Assembly: GCA_018970445.1 (NCBI GenBank)
Contig: JAGWWF010000001.1
Span: forward strand, 124,001 to 188,000
DNA length: 64,000 nucleotides
Direction: 5' to 3'
Source: Alphaproteobacteria bacterium
Lineage (GTDB): Bacteria; Pseudomonadota; Alphaproteobacteria; Sphingomonadales; Sphingomonadaceae
The notes under the pieces are model-generated. The model was not told the origin of the DNA and did not search any database. It saw only the letters and a program-made list of their open reading frames with translations. The translations under genes were made by a program, and so were the position numbers. Shown here one piece after another: positions 36,991 through 47,995 of this stretch (position 1 is its first letter; each line of letters starts with the position of its first letter).

Positions 36991-38787
36991 TCACAACGGC
37001 GCGCACGCCTGCGCCAGCCAGGCCTGATCGGCGGCATCGCTGATCAGCGGGCCGATTTCGGCGGCCACGCGGGCGTGATAGGCGTTCCACCATTGGCGCT
37101 CATCGGGCGTGAGCAGCGCCAGATCGACCAGCCGCCGATCGATGGGGGCCAGCGTGAGTTCGCGGAACCCCAGCAGGTCGCGTTCCGCCCCCGGTGCCTC
37201 GCGGCTTTCGACCAGCACGAGATTTTCGATGCGGATGCCATATTCGCCGGTCTTGTAATAGCCCGGCTCGTTGGACAGGATCATGCCCGGCTGCAACGGT
37301 TCATCGCCGCCCGGCTGCGCCGACCAGGCCGCCGCGATGCGCTGCGGCCCTTCGTGCACCGAAAGATAGCTGCCGACGCCATGCCCGGTGCCATGGTTGT
37401 AATCCAGCCCGGCGGCCCACAGATGCTGGCGCGCCAGCGCATCCAGTTGCACACCCCTGGTGCCGGCCGGAAACAGCGCGCGGGCCAGCGCGATATGGCC
37501 CTTGAGCACGCGGGTGAAGCGGTCCTGCATTTCGGCGGTGGGGGTGCCCACGGCGATGGTGCGCGTCACATCGGTGGTGCCATCACGATACTGGCCGCCC
37601 GAATCGACCAGATAGATGCTGCCCGGCGTGATCGGCCGGTTGGTTTCGGGGCTGACGCGATAATGCGGCAGCGCCGCGTTGGGCCCGGCGGCCGAGATGG
37701 TGTCGAACGACAGATCTTCCAGACTGTTGGTTTCGGCTCGGAACTGGCGCAGCCGTTCCGCAGCCGACAGCTCGTCCAGCCCGCCCCCGGGGGCTTCCCG
37801 GTCAAACCAGGCGAGGAAGCGGGTGAGCGCCGCGCCATCGCGCACATGCGCCGCCACCGTGCCGGCCACCTCCACCCTGTTCTTGATGGCACGCGGCAGC
37901 ACGCAAGGGTCGCGCGCCTCCACCATGCTGGCCCCCCCGGCATCCAGCGCATCGAAGATCGCCGCCACGCAGCTTTGCGGATCGGCGGCAACGCGGCGGC
38001 CGCCAAGGCCCCGCAAGGCCGCTTCGAAATCGCTGCGCGGGCGACAGCGGACATCGGGGCCAAGGTGCGCCAGCAGTGCCGGCGTGATCTTTTCCGGCGC
38101 GGTGAACAGATCGACACTGGCATCGGCATGGACAATGGCAAAGGCCAGCGCCACCGGCGTGCGCGGCACGTCGCGGCCACGCACATTGAGCAGCCAGGCC
38201 ACCGAATCGAGCGCGGCGATCACCACGGCATCGCATTGGCGTTCCGCCAGCCAGGCCGCCAGTTGCCCACGCTTTTCGGCATGGGGCTGGCCGGCAAATT
38301 CATCGCCATGCACCTCGATCGGCGCCAGCGACGGGGCGGGGCGATCGGCCCACACCGCATCGATGGGGTTGGCGGCCACCGCCACCAGTTCGGCGCCCCT
38401 GGCCTTCAGCAGCGCGGCGGTGCCGGCCGCCCAGGCCCGTGTGTGCAGCCACGGATCATAGCCAAGGCGCTGGCCGGCGGCGGCCTGTTCGGCCAGCCAC
38501 TGCGCGGCGCTGGTTTTCGGCACATCCTGATAGCTGAACAGATCGCCCGGCACCTGCTGGCGCACCTGCACCGTGTAGCGGCCATCGGTGAACATGGCGG
38601 CGCTGCCGGCCAGCACCACGGCGCTGCCGGCCGAACCGCCAAAGCCGGTCAGCCAGGCCAGCCGCTGGGCATAATCGCCGACATATTCGCTCATGTGCTC
38701 GTCGGTCAGCGGCACGACAAAGCCATCGAGGCCATCGGCAGCAAGCCGGGCGCGCAACGCGCCGAGCCGGGCAGAGGTGGTGGACAT
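36991..38787 (-). CDS. Aminopeptidase P family (Xaa-Pro aminopeptidase)
   Basis: LVDSGGQYRDGTTDVTRTIAVG, NHGTGHGVGSYLSVHEGPQRI, EPGYYKTGEYGIRIENL. Confidence 0.95.
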   Translation of the reverse strand: MSTTSARLGALRARLAADGLDGFVVPLTDEHMSEYVGDYAQRLAWLTGFGGSAGSAVVLAGSAAMFTDGRYTVQVRQQVPGDLFSYQDVPKTSAAQWLAEQAAAGQRLGYDPWLHTRAWAAGTAALLKARGAELVAVAANPIDAVWADRPAPSLAPIEVHGDEFAGQPHAEKRGQLAAWLAERQCDAVVIAALDSVAWLLNVRGRDVPRTPVALAFAIVHADASVDLFTAPEKITPALLAHLGPDVRCRPRSDFEAALRGLGGRRVAADPQSCVAAIFDALDAGGASMVEARDPCVLPRAIKNRVEVAGTVAAHVRDGAALTRFLAWFDREAPGGGLDELSAAERLRQFRAETNSLEDLSFDTISAAGPNAALPHYRVSPETNRPITPGSIYLVDSGGQYRDGTTDVTRTIAVGTPTAEMQDRFTRVLKGHIALARALFPAGTRGVQLDALARQHLWAAGLDYNHGTGHGVGSYLSVHEGPQRIAAAWSAQPGGDEPLQPGMILSNEPGYYKTGEYGIRIENLVLVESREAPGAERDLLGFRELTLAPIDRRLVDLALLTPDERQWWNAYHARVAAEIGPLISDAADQAWLAQACAPL

Positions 38788-38861
38788 GACAGGCTGATCC
38801 CTTATTGATACCGCCCCCAGATAGGCCGGGGCCCGCCCCGCCTCAAGCGCAGGATTTCGCC

Positions 38862-40964
38862 ATGAAGGCGCTGATTGCCCTCATCACGCTTGCAACCGCC
38901 TCCGGAGCACTCGCCCAGATGCAGCCCCCGATCGCCGCCACCCGCCCGCACAGCTTCACCCACCATGGAATCACGGTGGAGGATCCCTGGCACTGGCTGA
39001 AGGACCAGAGCTATCCCACCGTCGATGATCCCGACGTGCTGGCCTATCTGAAGGCAGAGAACGCCTATTTCGAAGCGCAGATGGCGCCGCTGGCCGGGCT
39101 GAAGGACCGGATCTATTCCGAGCTGAAGGGCCGGGTGCAGCCCGATGATGCCTCGGTGCCGGTGCCCGATGGCGCGTTTGAATATTGGTGGCAGTTCCGG
39201 CCCGGAGACCAGTATCGCACCTGGCTGCGCCGGCCGCGCGGCGGCGGCGCGGAACAAGTGCTGCTGTCGGAACCGGAACTGGCCAGGGGGCTGGGCTATT
39301 TCCGGCTGGGCGCGCAGGCAGTCAGCCCCGATGGCCGGCTGATCGCCTATGCGACCGACAGCGATGGCAGCGAGCGCTTCACCATCCGCATCCGCGACAT
39401 CGCCACCGGCCAGGATATCGAGACTGTCACCAGGGTGAGCGTGGGCGGCCTGGTGTGGAGCGCGGATTCACGGGCGCTGCTGTGGACTGAGGTGAACGAC
39501 AGCTGGCGGCGCATCAAGGCCCGGTTGCACGTGCTGGGCCAGACCGGCGACGACCGGGTGGTGTATGAGGAAACGCAGGACAAGGGCTTTGGCGTGTCGG
39601 TGGGCCGCAGCCAGGATGGCCGATGGTTCATCATCACCACATCTGATCATGCCACCAGCGAGGTGCGGCTGCTGCCCACCGCCACCCCTGCGGCTGAACC
39701 GATGCTGGTCAAGGCCCGGCAGGACGGCGTTTTCTATGATGTCGATGTGCGGGGGGCAACGCTGTTCATCCGCAGCAATGATCATCATGTGAACTTCCGT
39801 GTCGCCACCGCCAGCCTGGCCAGACCGGACGACTGGGCCACGCTGATCGCCGGTTCGGATCGCGATTACATCACCGGCATCAGCGCCTTTGCCTCGTTTC
39901 TTGCCGTCGAAGGCCGGCGCGACGGGCTGGACCGGATCGTGCTGCGCAGCGATGATGGCCGCGAAACCGAAATCCCCTTCAGCGAAGCCGCCTACACCGC
40001 CAGCATCGGCAACAATCCGGAGCCTGACGCGCCGCTGTTGCGGCTGAGCTATGCCTCCATGGTCACCCCGGCCACCGTCTATGATTATGACGTCAGGGCC
40101 GGCCGGCTGATCAGCCGCAAGGTGCAGGCGGTGCCTTCAGGCTATGACGCCAGCCAGTATGAGAGCCGGCGGCTGTGGATCACCGCCCGTGATGGTGCCC
40201 GCGTGCCGGTGGCCATCGTCTACCGCAAGGGCTTCGCCCCCGATGGCACCGGCAAGCTGCATCTTTATGCCTATGGCGCCTATGGCATCCCCACCATGCC
40301 CGGCTTTTCGGCCAACCGGCTGAGCCTGCTGGATCGCGGCATGGCTTTTGCCATCGCGCAGATCAGGGGGGGCGATGATCTGGGCTATCAATGGTATCTG
40401 GATGGCAAGCTGGCCAAGCGCACCAACACGTTCAATGATTTCGTCGATGTGGCGGCCGGGCTGGTCAAGGCCGGCTGGGCGGCGCCGGGGATGATCTCGG
40501 CCAGTGGCGGTTCGGCCGGCGGGGAGCTGATGGGCGCGGTGATCAACCAGGCACCGCAGCTGTTCCGCGCCGTGGTGGCGCATGTGCCGTTCGTCGATGT
40601 GCTGAACACCATGCTGGATGAAAGCCTGCCGCTGACGCCGGGCGAATGGCCGGAATGGGGCAACCCCATCACATCAAGGGCGGATTTCGAACTGATCCGC
40701 GCCTATTCCCCCTATGATCAGGTGCGCGCGCAGGCCTATCCGCCGCTGATGGTGACGGCCGGGCTGAACGATCCGCGCGTCACCTATTGGGAACCGGCGA
40801 AATGGGTGGCAAAGCTGCGGGCGACAAGGACCGATGCCAACAGCCTGATCTTCAAGACCAACATGGGGGCCGGCCACGGCGGCAAATCCGGGCGGTTCGC
40901 GGCGCTGGAGGAACTGGCGGAGGAATATGCCTTCATCCTGGGCCAGTTCGGTATCGACGACTGA
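38862..40964 (+). CDS. S9 prolyl oligopeptidase family / oligopeptidase B-like, secreted
   Basis: Signal peptide; YGAYGIPTMPGF, IRGGDDLGYQWYLDGKLAKRTNTFNDF, SGGSAGGELMGAVINQAPQLF, GAGHGGKSGR. Confidence 0.95.
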   Translation: MKALIALITLATASGALAQMQPPIAATRPHSFTHHGITVEDPWHWLKDQSYPTVDDPDVLAYLKAENAYFEAQMAPLAGLKDRIYSELKGRVQPDDASVPVPDGAFEYWWQFRPGDQYRTWLRRPRGGGAEQVLLSEPELARGLGYFRLGAQAVSPDGRLIAYATDSDGSERFTIRIRDIATGQDIETVTRVSVGGLVWSADSRALLWTEVNDSWRRIKARLHVLGQTGDDRVVYEETQDKGFGVSVGRSQDGRWFIITTSDHATSEVRLLPTATPAAEPMLVKARQDGVFYDVDVRGATLFIRSNDHHVNFRVATASLARPDDWATLIAGSDRDYITGISAFASFLAVEGRRDGLDRIVLRSDDGRETEIPFSEAAYTASIGNNPEPDAPLLRLSYASMVTPATVYDYDVRAGRLISRKVQAVPSGYDASQYESRRLWITARDGARVPVAIVYRKGFAPDGTGKLHLYAYGAYGIPTMPGFSANRLSLLDRGMAFAIAQIRGGDDLGYQWYLDGKLAKRTNTFNDFVDVAAGLVKAGWAAPGMISASGGSAGGELMGAVINQAPQLFRAVVAHVPFVDVLNTMLDESLPLTPGEWPEWGNPITSRADFELIRAYSPYDQVRAQAYPPLMVTAGLNDPRVTYWEPAKWVAKLRATRTDANSLIFKTNMGAGHGGKSGRFAALEELAEEYAFILGQFGIDD

Positions 40965-41383
40965 TGCCGGCCCCGGCCGATCGCCACCGTTTTTCCATGC
41001 TGGTCAGCGTGCAGCCGGCCGACATTGATGAACTGGGGCATGTCAACAACATCGCCTATCTGCGCTGGGTGCAGGATATTGCCACCGCGCACTGGCGCAG
41101 CGTCGCCCCGCCCGAACAGGTGGCGGCCCATGTCTGGGTCGTCACCAGGCACGAGATCGATTATCTGAAGCAGACGCTGGCGGGCGAAACATTGTGCATC
41201 ACCACCTGGGTGGGCACGCCCAAGGGGGCCCGCTTTGATCGCCATGTCGAGATCTGCGGGCCCGAAGGCGATGTGCGCGCCCGCGCGCTGACCACCTGGG
41301 CGCTGCTGGACGCCGCCACCGGCCGGCTGGTGCGGGTGCGGGCCGATATCGCCGCGCCGTTCATGGCCCCCGCAGCAGGGTGA
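40964..41383 (+). CDS. Acyl-CoA thioesterase (4HBT hotdog fold)
   Basis: VQPADIDELGHVNNIAYLRWVQDIATAHW; start overlaps upstream stop. Confidence 0.88.
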   Translation: MPAPADRHRFSMLVSVQPADIDELGHVNNIAYLRWVQDIATAHWRSVAPPEQVAAHVWVVTRHEIDYLKQTLAGETLCITTWVGTPKGARFDRHVEICGPEGDVRARALTTWALLDAATGRLVRVRADIAAPFMAPAAG

Positions 41384-41558
41384 ACAGATGCACGGCGGCA
41401 AACAGCGCCGTCGCCACGCCCACAAACGCCAGCCCGTTCCACGGCAGATGCGCGTGCCAGGCCAGCGGCGCACGCCGCCGCGCCCAATCGCCGGCGGCGG
41501 CCAGCGCGGCCAGCGCCAGGCCAAGGGCCAGGCCGATCAGGGTGGTGTGTGCATCCAT
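41361..41558 (-). CDS. Small membrane protein, two predicted helices
   Basis: 65-aa hydrophobic ORF overlapping the thioesterase 3' end. Confidence 0.5.
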   Translation of the reverse strand: MDAHTTLIGLALGLALAALAAAGDWARRRAPLAWHAHLPWNGLAFVGVATALFAAVHLFTLLRGP

Positions 41559-41660
41559 GGTGCGGCCTTGGCAGGCGGTTCAGACTAAGGCAATGTCCGG
41601 CATTGCACGCAGCGGCTTCGCGCCATACCCACAGCCAGACCCCCAACGGAGACTGACCCG

Positions 41661-42458
41661 ATGATCCGCACCCTCACCCTTGCTTCGGCCCTGGCAATTG
41701 CCGCCATCGCCGCCCCGGCCATCGCCGCCGGCCCGTTCGATGCAGCGCTGGCCGGCGCCTGGCGCAGCGACGCCAACAAGGCCCGCGACCAGTATCGCCA
41801 CCCGGCGCAAACCCTTACATTCTTTGGCGTCAAGCCCACGGACACGGTGGTGGAAATCTCCCCGGCCGGCGGCTGGTATACCGAAGTGATCGCCCCCAGC
41901 TTGAAGGGCAAGGGCCAGTATGTCGCCGCGCACAACAATCCGCTGGCCTCGATGGGCGCCGCCAGGAGCGTCGAGACATTCAAGGTCAAGTTCGCCGACA
42001 AGGCGGTGTTTGGCGACATCAAGGTGACGGCGTTCGGCAAGGATGCCTATGACATCGCGCCGCCGGCGAGCGCCGATGTCGTGCTCAGCTTCCGCAACGT
42101 CCACAACTGGCACATGGGCGGCTTTGATCAGGCCGCCTTTGATGCCTTCTTCAAGGCGCTCAAGCCCGGCGGCACGCTGGGCATCGTTGAACACCGCCTG
42201 CCGGAAGATCGGCCGGACGCCGCGATGAAGACCAGCGGTTACATGAAGGTTTCCTATGTGAAGGCGCTCGCCGAAAAGGCTGGCTTCAAGTTTGTCGGCG
42301 CGTCGGAGGTGAATGCCAACGCCAAGGACACCAAGGATTATCCCAAGGGCGTGTGGACGCTGCCGCCCAACTATGCCGAGGGCGACACCGACAAGGCGAA
42401 ATATGCCGCCATCGGCGAATCCGATCGCATGACGCTGAAGTTCGTCAAGCCGAAGTGA
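41661..42458 (+). CDS. Secreted class I SAM-dependent methyltransferase-like protein
   Basis: Signal peptide; TVVEISPAGGWYTEVIAP, ADVVLSFRNVHNWHMGGFDQAAFDAFFKALKPGGTLGIVEHR. Confidence 0.88.
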   Translation: MIRTLTLASALAIAAIAAPAIAAGPFDAALAGAWRSDANKARDQYRHPAQTLTFFGVKPTDTVVEISPAGGWYTEVIAPSLKGKGQYVAAHNNPLASMGAARSVETFKVKFADKAVFGDIKVTAFGKDAYDIAPPASADVVLSFRNVHNWHMGGFDQAAFDAFFKALKPGGTLGIVEHRLPEDRPDAAMKTSGYMKVSYVKALAEKAGFKFVGASEVNANAKDTKDYPKGVWTLPPNYAEGDTDKAKYAAIGESDRMTLKFVKPK

Positions 42459-42498
42459 GGCGGGGGCCGGGCGGGGTGAAACCACCCCGCCCGGCTCG

Positions 42499-42601
42499 CG
42501 TCATGCTGAACTTGGTTCAGCATCCATGGCGCTTGTTCTGGCAGCAGGACGCGGGCCGGCTAACGGGTTTCCATGGATGCTGAACCAAGTTCAGCATGAC
42601 G
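42499..42601. repeat. Perfect 31-bp inverted repeat (REP-like) between convergent genes
   Basis: cgtcatgctgaacttggttcagcatccatgg (42499-42529) is the exact reverse complement of 42571-42601; each arm also contains an internal palindrome. Confidence 0.9.
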
Positions 42602-42643
42602 GGTGGCGTGTGGGGAGGCTGGTCTGCAACCTGCCCGTCTGCA

Positions 42644-43483
42644 TCAGCGATAGCGCCGCGCCACCGGTTCATCGCCGCCGGCGCGCGCCATCACGTCGGC
42701 CAGCGGCTCCGTCACCACCGCCATCCAGTGGGCGTTGGCGTGGCACAGCTGATCATCGGGCAGCAGCAGGCCGACATGGCCGGGCCAGAACAGCAGATCG
42801 CCGGATTCGCGCGCGGCGAACTTCACGGCTTCGCCCTGTTCGCGCTGCAGATCGGTGTCGCGGCGCAGCGCGATGCCTTCCGCGCCCAACGCCTGCTGCA
42901 CCAGGCCGGAACAATCGACGCCATCGGGCGTGCGCCCGCCCCACAGATAGGGGGCATCGGCAAAGAGCGCGGCCGCGGCAAAACGGTCGGGCGGCGGGGC
43001 TTCGACATGGCGGCGGTGGACGAAGCCGCCATCGGCCAGAGTAAGGAAATCGCCCTCCAGCCGGCCGGCGAGGCGGGCGCCAAAGGGCAATTCCATCACC
43101 ACCGCCGCCTTGATGCCGGCAGCGGCAAACAGCGGCGCGCGGCGGACAGCGATGCGGTGGGTGGGTTCAGCGCCGGGCAGCGCCAGCACCGCAAATTCCA
43201 CCCAGCCGATATAACGATCATGCGCGCTGCGGCCGAGCGCGAAACCGCCCCTGACCTCGACAATGTCGAAGGCTTCGCCCCACAGCAGTTCGCTCACCGC
43301 TTCGGCCTGTGGCTCCGGCGCGCGGCGCACGGTGGCACGCGGCGCGGTGCAGATCAGCGGCCGGGGATCGACATAGCGGATCGATCCGACATCGCCAGCC
43401 AGCGCCAGTTCCACGACATCGGGGCCGGCAAACCATTCGCGCGGTTCAAAGCGCTGCGCCGGCCCCTTGAGCACCCAACTCAT
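42644..43483 (-). CDS. NlpC/P60 (C40) family peptidase with SH3 domains
   Basis: PYLWGGRTPDGVDCSGLVQQALGAEGIALRRDTDLQ, DLLFWPGHVGLLLPD. Confidence 0.92.
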   Translation of the reverse strand: MSWVLKGPAQRFEPREWFAGPDVVELALAGDVGSIRYVDPRPLICTAPRATVRRAPEPQAEAVSELLWGEAFDIVEVRGGFALGRSAHDRYIGWVEFAVLALPGAEPTHRIAVRRAPLFAAAGIKAAVVMELPFGARLAGRLEGDFLTLADGGFVHRRHVEAPPPDRFAAAALFADAPYLWGGRTPDGVDCSGLVQQALGAEGIALRRDTDLQREQGEAVKFAARESGDLLFWPGHVGLLLPDDQLCHANAHWMAVVTEPLADVMARAGGDEPVARRYR

Positions 43484-44853
43484 GCAAATCTGCTCCGCAA
43501 CATGGCCCAGGTGGCGCGCAGGCCCAGCGCCTCGCCGCCCTTGGGCCGGCCGGGGCGAGTGGCATTGTTCCAGGCAAAGGTGTCGAAATGCAGCCAGGGC
43601 ACGCCGGGGGCCACGAACTGTTCCAGATACAGCGCCGCGGTGATCGCGCCGGCAAGGCCGCCATCGGCGCTGTTGACCAGATCGGCGATGCCGGATTTCA
43701 GCATCTCGTTATAGGGGGCCCACAGCGGCAGCCGCCAGGCCGGATCGCCCATGGCCATGCCGGCGGCCAGCACCTCGCTGGCCAGCGCATCATCATTGGC
43801 AAACAGGGCCGGCAACTGCGGCCCCAGCGCCACCCGCGCCGCACCGGTGAGCGTGGCGAAATCGATGATCAGCACCGGGTTCTGCTCCGCCGCCAGGCTG
43901 ATGGCATCGCACAGCACCAGCCGGCCTTCGGCATCGGTGTTGGTGATTTCCACCGTCTTGCCCGCCCGCGTCGCGATCACGTCGCCGGGGCGCAGGGCAT
44001 TGCCGGAAATGGCGTTTTCGGCCGCCGGGATGATCAGGTGCAGCCGCACCGGCAGATTGGCCGCCATCACCAGCCGCGCCAGCGCCAGCGCATGGGCAGC
44101 GCCGCCCATGTCCTTCTTCATCAGGGCCATGCCGCTGCCCGGCTTGATGTTCAGCCCGCCTGTATCAAAGGTGATGCCCTTGCCGATGATGGCCAGGCGC
44201 GGATGGGCCGGATCGCCCCATTCGGCCTCGATCAGGCGCGGCTGTGCCGTCGCCGCCCGGCCCACGGCGTGGATGGCGGGGAAATTCTGCGCCAGCAGCG
44301 CTTCGCCGGCCACCACCCGCACATCGGCGCCGAACGGCCGCAGCGTGGCGATCACCGCCTGCGCCAGTTCGGCCGGGCCGAGATCGCTGGCCGGCGTATC
44401 GACCAGATCGCGCACCAGCGCCACCGCCTGGGCTTCGGCAACCGCGCTGCCGATCGCCGCCAGGCTGGTGGTGGCCAGCACGCGCGGCGCTTCGGGCTTG
44501 CTGCGGCGATAACGGGTGAAGCGATGCTGGGCCAGGCACCAGCCCAGGCCGGCCTGGCCCAGTTCGCCCTGCAACTGAAAGCGGCCGGCCGGCAGCTTCG
44601 CCGCCGCCGCCGCCAGCGCCCATGGCCCCAGGGCACCAGCGGCCACCCCGGCCAGTGCAAACCAGTCCGCCGGGCCATCGCCGGGGATGATCGCCACGCT
44701 GTCGGCCGCCGCCGTGAAGCCCTGGGCGGCAACGGCGGTGCGGGTGCGTTCACCCTGCGCCTTCAACCAGTCGTCCAGCCCGGTGGCGGTGACCGGCACC
44801 AGCGGCACGGCTGCTTGCGCATCGGCCGGCACCAGCAGGCTGGCCAGATCCAT
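43480..44853 (-). CDS. Leucyl aminopeptidase family (M17)
   Basis: LAIIGKGITFDTGGLNIKPGSGMALMKKDMGGAAHALALA, NTDAEGRLVLCDAI. Confidence 0.95.
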   Translation of the reverse strand: MDLASLLVPADAQAAVPLVPVTATGLDDWLKAQGERTRTAVAAQGFTAAADSVAIIPGDGPADWFALAGVAAGALGPWALAAAAAKLPAGRFQLQGELGQAGLGWCLAQHRFTRYRRSKPEAPRVLATTSLAAIGSAVAEAQAVALVRDLVDTPASDLGPAELAQAVIATLRPFGADVRVVAGEALLAQNFPAIHAVGRAATAQPRLIEAEWGDPAHPRLAIIGKGITFDTGGLNIKPGSGMALMKKDMGGAAHALALARLVMAANLPVRLHLIIPAAENAISGNALRPGDVIATRAGKTVEITNTDAEGRLVLCDAISLAAEQNPVLIIDFATLTGAARVALGPQLPALFANDDALASEVLAAGMAMGDPAWRLPLWAPYNEMLKSGIADLVNSADGGLAGAITAALYLEQFVAPGVPWLHFDTFAWNNATRPGRPKGGEALGLRATWAMLRSRFA

Positions 44854-46181
44854 CAGACGGGCACCCCGAACAGATCGGCTTCGTCCGAATCCTCGATGCG
44901 CACCGGCACGATATCGCCCGGCTTCACCCCGCCGGCATCACGCAGATGCACCATGCCGTCGATTTCCGGCGCATCATATTTGCTGCGGCCCGAAGCGCCG
45001 CCCTCGTCGTCCACCTCGTCGATCAGCACATCCAGCGTCCGGCCAACCTTGGCGGTCAGGCGCTGTTCCGAAATGCGCGATTGCAGCGCCATGAAACGAT
45101 GCCAGCGTTCTTCCTTCACAGCCTCCGGCACCGCGCCGGGCAGGGCGTTGGCCTGCGCGCCATCGACCGCTTCATATTTGAAGCAGCCGGCGCGATCGAT
45201 CTGGGCCTGTTCCAGCCAGTCCAGCAGATCGTTGAAATCGGCTTCCGTCTCGCCGGGGAAGCCGACGATGAAGGTGGAACGGATCGCCATGTCGGGCACA
45301 AGCCCGCGCCATTTGTGGATGCGTTCAAGCACCCTGGCCTGGTTGGCCGGGCGCTTCATCGCCTTGAGCACGGTGGGGCTGGCATGCTGGAACGGGATGT
45401 CGAGATAGGGCAGCAGCAGCCCATCGGCCATCAGCGGGATCAGATCGTCCACATGCGGATAGGGATAGACATAGTGCAGCCGCACCCAGGCGCCCAATGC
45501 GCCCAGCTCGCGCGCCAGATCCTGTATATGGGCGCGGCGTTCCACCCCGCCCAGCGTGCTGCGTTCGTGGCGCAGATCAACGCCATAGGCCGATGTGTCC
45601 TGGCTGATGACCAGCAGCTCCTTGGCGCCGGCCTTCACCAGGGCTTGCGCCTCGCGGATGATGGCGGCCGGCGGGCGGCTGGCCAGACGCCCGCGCAAGC
45701 TGGGGATGATGCAGAAGGCGCATGTGTGGTTGCAGCCTTCGGAAATTTTCACATAGGCATAATGGCGCGGGGTCAGCTTCAGGCCGGCATCGGGCACCAG
45801 ATCGATGAAGGCGGAGCGGACGGGCGGCGCGGCTTCGTGCACCGCGCTCACCACCGCCTCATAGGCTTGCGGCCCGGTCACCGCCAGCACGTCGGGAAAG
45901 CGGGCGCGGATCACATCGGCATCCTTGCCCATGCAGCCCGTCACGATCACCTTGCCGTTTTCGGCCATGGCCTCGCCGATTGCCTCCAGGCTTTCGGCCT
46001 TGGCCGAATCCAGAAAGCCGCAGGTGTTGACGATCACCACGTCGGCGCCGTCATAATCGCCGGACAATGCATAGCCATCGGCGCGCAACTGCGTGAGAAT
46101 GCGTTCGGAATCGACCAGCGCCTTGGGGCAACCCAGCGACACCATGCCGACCCGCGGGGCCGAAGCGGGAGAGACGGTCAT
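44853..46181 (-). CDS. rimO: Ribosomal protein S12 methylthiotransferase
   Basis: [58 protein letters not shown]. Confidence 0.96.
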   Translation of the reverse strand: MTVSPASAPRVGMVSLGCPKALVDSERILTQLRADGYALSGDYDGADVVIVNTCGFLDSAKAESLEAIGEAMAENGKVIVTGCMGKDADVIRARFPDVLAVTGPQAYEAVVSAVHEAAPPVRSAFIDLVPDAGLKLTPRHYAYVKISEGCNHTCAFCIIPSLRGRLASRPPAAIIREAQALVKAGAKELLVISQDTSAYGVDLRHERSTLGGVERRAHIQDLARELGALGAWVRLHYVYPYPHVDDLIPLMADGLLLPYLDIPFQHASPTVLKAMKRPANQARVLERIHKWRGLVPDMAIRSTFIVGFPGETEADFNDLLDWLEQAQIDRAGCFKYEAVDGAQANALPGAVPEAVKEERWHRFMALQSRISEQRLTAKVGRTLDVLIDEVDDEGGASGRSKYDAPEIDGMVHLRDAGGVKPGDIVPVRIEDSDEADLFGVPV

Positions 46182-46231
46182 CGGCGCGGCACTGCGCTGT
46201 TCAGGCGAAAAGTGCAAGGGGGTTGCGGCCG

Positions 46232-47146
46232 CTATCGCCCGCCGATCACGCCCGCCGGATCAACCGGCGCGCGGCCCCGGCGCAGTTCGAAATGCAATTG
46301 GGGTTCGGCCACGGCCCCGGTTTGCCCGGCGCGGGCGATCACCTCGCCGGCCTGCACGCGCGCACCGCGCGCCACCAGCAGCGCCTCGTTGTGGGCATAG
46401 GCCGAAACCCAGCCGCCGGCATGTTTGATCAGCAGCAGATTGCCAAAGCCGGCAATGGCATCGCCGGCATAGGCGACAACGCCATCCGCGGCGGCGCGCA
46501 CCGCCTCACCGGCGTTGGCCTTCAGATTGACGCCATCGTTGAAGCGGCCGCCGGCCTTGGGCCCAAAGCCGGAAATGATGCGGCCGGGCAGCGGCCAACG
46601 GAAGCGCGGCGCGCTGCCGGTGATGGCCGGCAGCGGCACCGGGCGTTCGGCCGCCGCGCCGGCCAGTGGTGGCCGCACGCCCGGTGCCTCCGATGCCGCC
46701 GGCTGGCCGCCGGTGACGACATCATCGATCGACAGGGAAAAGGCGCGGGCGCGTTCTTCCAGGCTCATCGCTGCCACCCTGGCAGCGGCAGCCTGGGCAT
46801 CGGGCAGCCGCAGGCGCTGGCCCACGGCCAGGACATAAGGGTCCTTCAGGCCATTGAGCGCAATCAGGTCACGCCACGGCACGCCATAGGCGCGGGCAAT
46901 GGCGATGCCGGTTTCGCCGGGGCGCACGGCGTGGAAGCGGCCCTGCGGCGTGATCTGGGCATTGGCGGTGACGGCGCGCGCCACCCAATCGGTGCGTTTG
47001 GCGGGGGGTGGCTTGGCGGGGGCCGGTCTGGGTGGCAGCGGCTTTGCCGGCGGCACCCGCGCCGGCGGCGGCCGTTCGGGCCGGCCGATGATGTTGGCAC
47101 AGCCCGACGCCACCAGCAGCAGCAGCAGGGCCGCCGCCCGCCGCAT
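46232..47146 (-). CDS. LysM + M23 peptidase-domain lipoprotein (NlpD/EnvC-like)
   Basis: Lipobox ASGCAN; LysM-like [31 protein letters not shown]-terminal M23 [21 protein letters not shown]. Confidence 0.92.
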   Translation of the reverse strand: MRRAAALLLLLVASGCANIIGRPERPPPARVPPAKPLPPRPAPAKPPPAKRTDWVARAVTANAQITPQGRFHAVRPGETGIAIARAYGVPWRDLIALNGLKDPYVLAVGQRLRLPDAQAAAARVAAMSLEERARAFSLSIDDVVTGGQPAASEAPGVRPPLAGAAAERPVPLPAITGSAPRFRWPLPGRIISGFGPKAGGRFNDGVNLKANAGEAVRAAADGVVAYAGDAIAGFGNLLLIKHAGGWVSAYAHNEALLVARGARVQAGEVIARAGQTGAVAEPQLHFELRRGRAPVDPAGVIGGR

Positions 47147-47922
47147 CAGCCGGCGGCCAGATCGGCCAGCGCCGCCTTCAGTGCGGCGATGGACTGGTAA
47201 TGCGTCATGTCCAGATGCAGCGGCGTGACGGAAATGCAGGCTTCGTGCATGGCCTTGAGGTCGGTCTCATGCCCCGGTGCCGGCTTTTCCTTGCCAAAGC
47301 CATGCCAATAATAGGGAAAGCCGCGCGGATCGATGCGTTTGACCAGGTGGATGTTGCCATAATCGCGGAAACCCTGTTCCGTGACGCGCACGCCCTTCAC
47401 GTCACCAGCCAGCACCGGCGGGAAATTGATGTTGATCAGCACGCCATCGGGCCATTCCTGCCCGATGATGCGGCGCACGATCCCGGCCCCATGGGTTTGC
47501 GCGCAGGAAAAATCCTCGTTCCCCGCCGTGTAATCCATCATCACCTGGGACAGCGCGATCGAGCGGATGCCGGCCAGGCAGCCTTCCATCGCCGCCGAGA
47601 CAGTGCCCGAATAGGTCACGTCTTCGGCCAGATTGCCGCCGCGGTTGACACCCGACAGGATCAGATCGGGCTTGTGCCCTTCCAGCACCGCGCCCAGCGC
47701 CAGCATCACGCAATCGGTGGGCGTGCCCTTCACGGCAAAGCGGCGCGGGCTGATCTCGCGCAGGCGCACCGGCTGCGACAGGGTGAGGCTGTGGCCGGCG
47801 CCCGATTGTTCCTCCGCCGGGGCAACCACCCAGACATCGTCTGACAGTTGCGCCGCAATCGCTTCCAGCGCGACCAGCCCGGGGGCGTTGATGCCATCAT
47901 CATTGGTGACCAGAATGCGCAT
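47146..47922 (-). CDS. surE: 5'/3'-nucleotidase SurE
   Basis: MRILVTNDDGINAPGLVALEAI, LSGVNRGGNLAEDVTYSGTVSAAMEG. Confidence 0.97.
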   Translation of the reverse strand: MRILVTNDDGINAPGLVALEAIAAQLSDDVWVVAPAEEQSGAGHSLTLSQPVRLREISPRRFAVKGTPTDCVMLALGAVLEGHKPDLILSGVNRGGNLAEDVTYSGTVSAAMEGCLAGIRSIALSQVMMDYTAGNEDFSCAQTHGAGIVRRIIGQEWPDGVLININFPPVLAGDVKGVRVTEQGFRDYGNIHLVKRIDPRGFPYYWHGFGKEKPAPGHETDLKAMHEACISVTPLHLDMTHYQSIAALKAALADLAAG

Positions 47923-47965
47923 GGGAGCCTTTCAATAGTGGCCGGCAGGAGCAACCCTCCCCCGG

Positions 47966-47986
47966 CCCCTCCCTTGCAGGGAGGGG
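47966..47986. repeat. Short GC-rich hairpin cccctccct-tgc-agggagggg
   Basis: Perfect 9-bp inverted repeat between surE and serS. Confidence 0.65.
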
Positions 47987-47995
47987 AGACGCTGA

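Noticed and set aside
37075-38808. 577-aa plus-strand ORF
   Set aside because: Antisense to the aminopeptidase P gene; no recognisable motifs.
43588-46400. 606-aa and 484-aa plus-strand ORFs
   Set aside because: Shadow frames of the M17 aminopeptidase and rimO.
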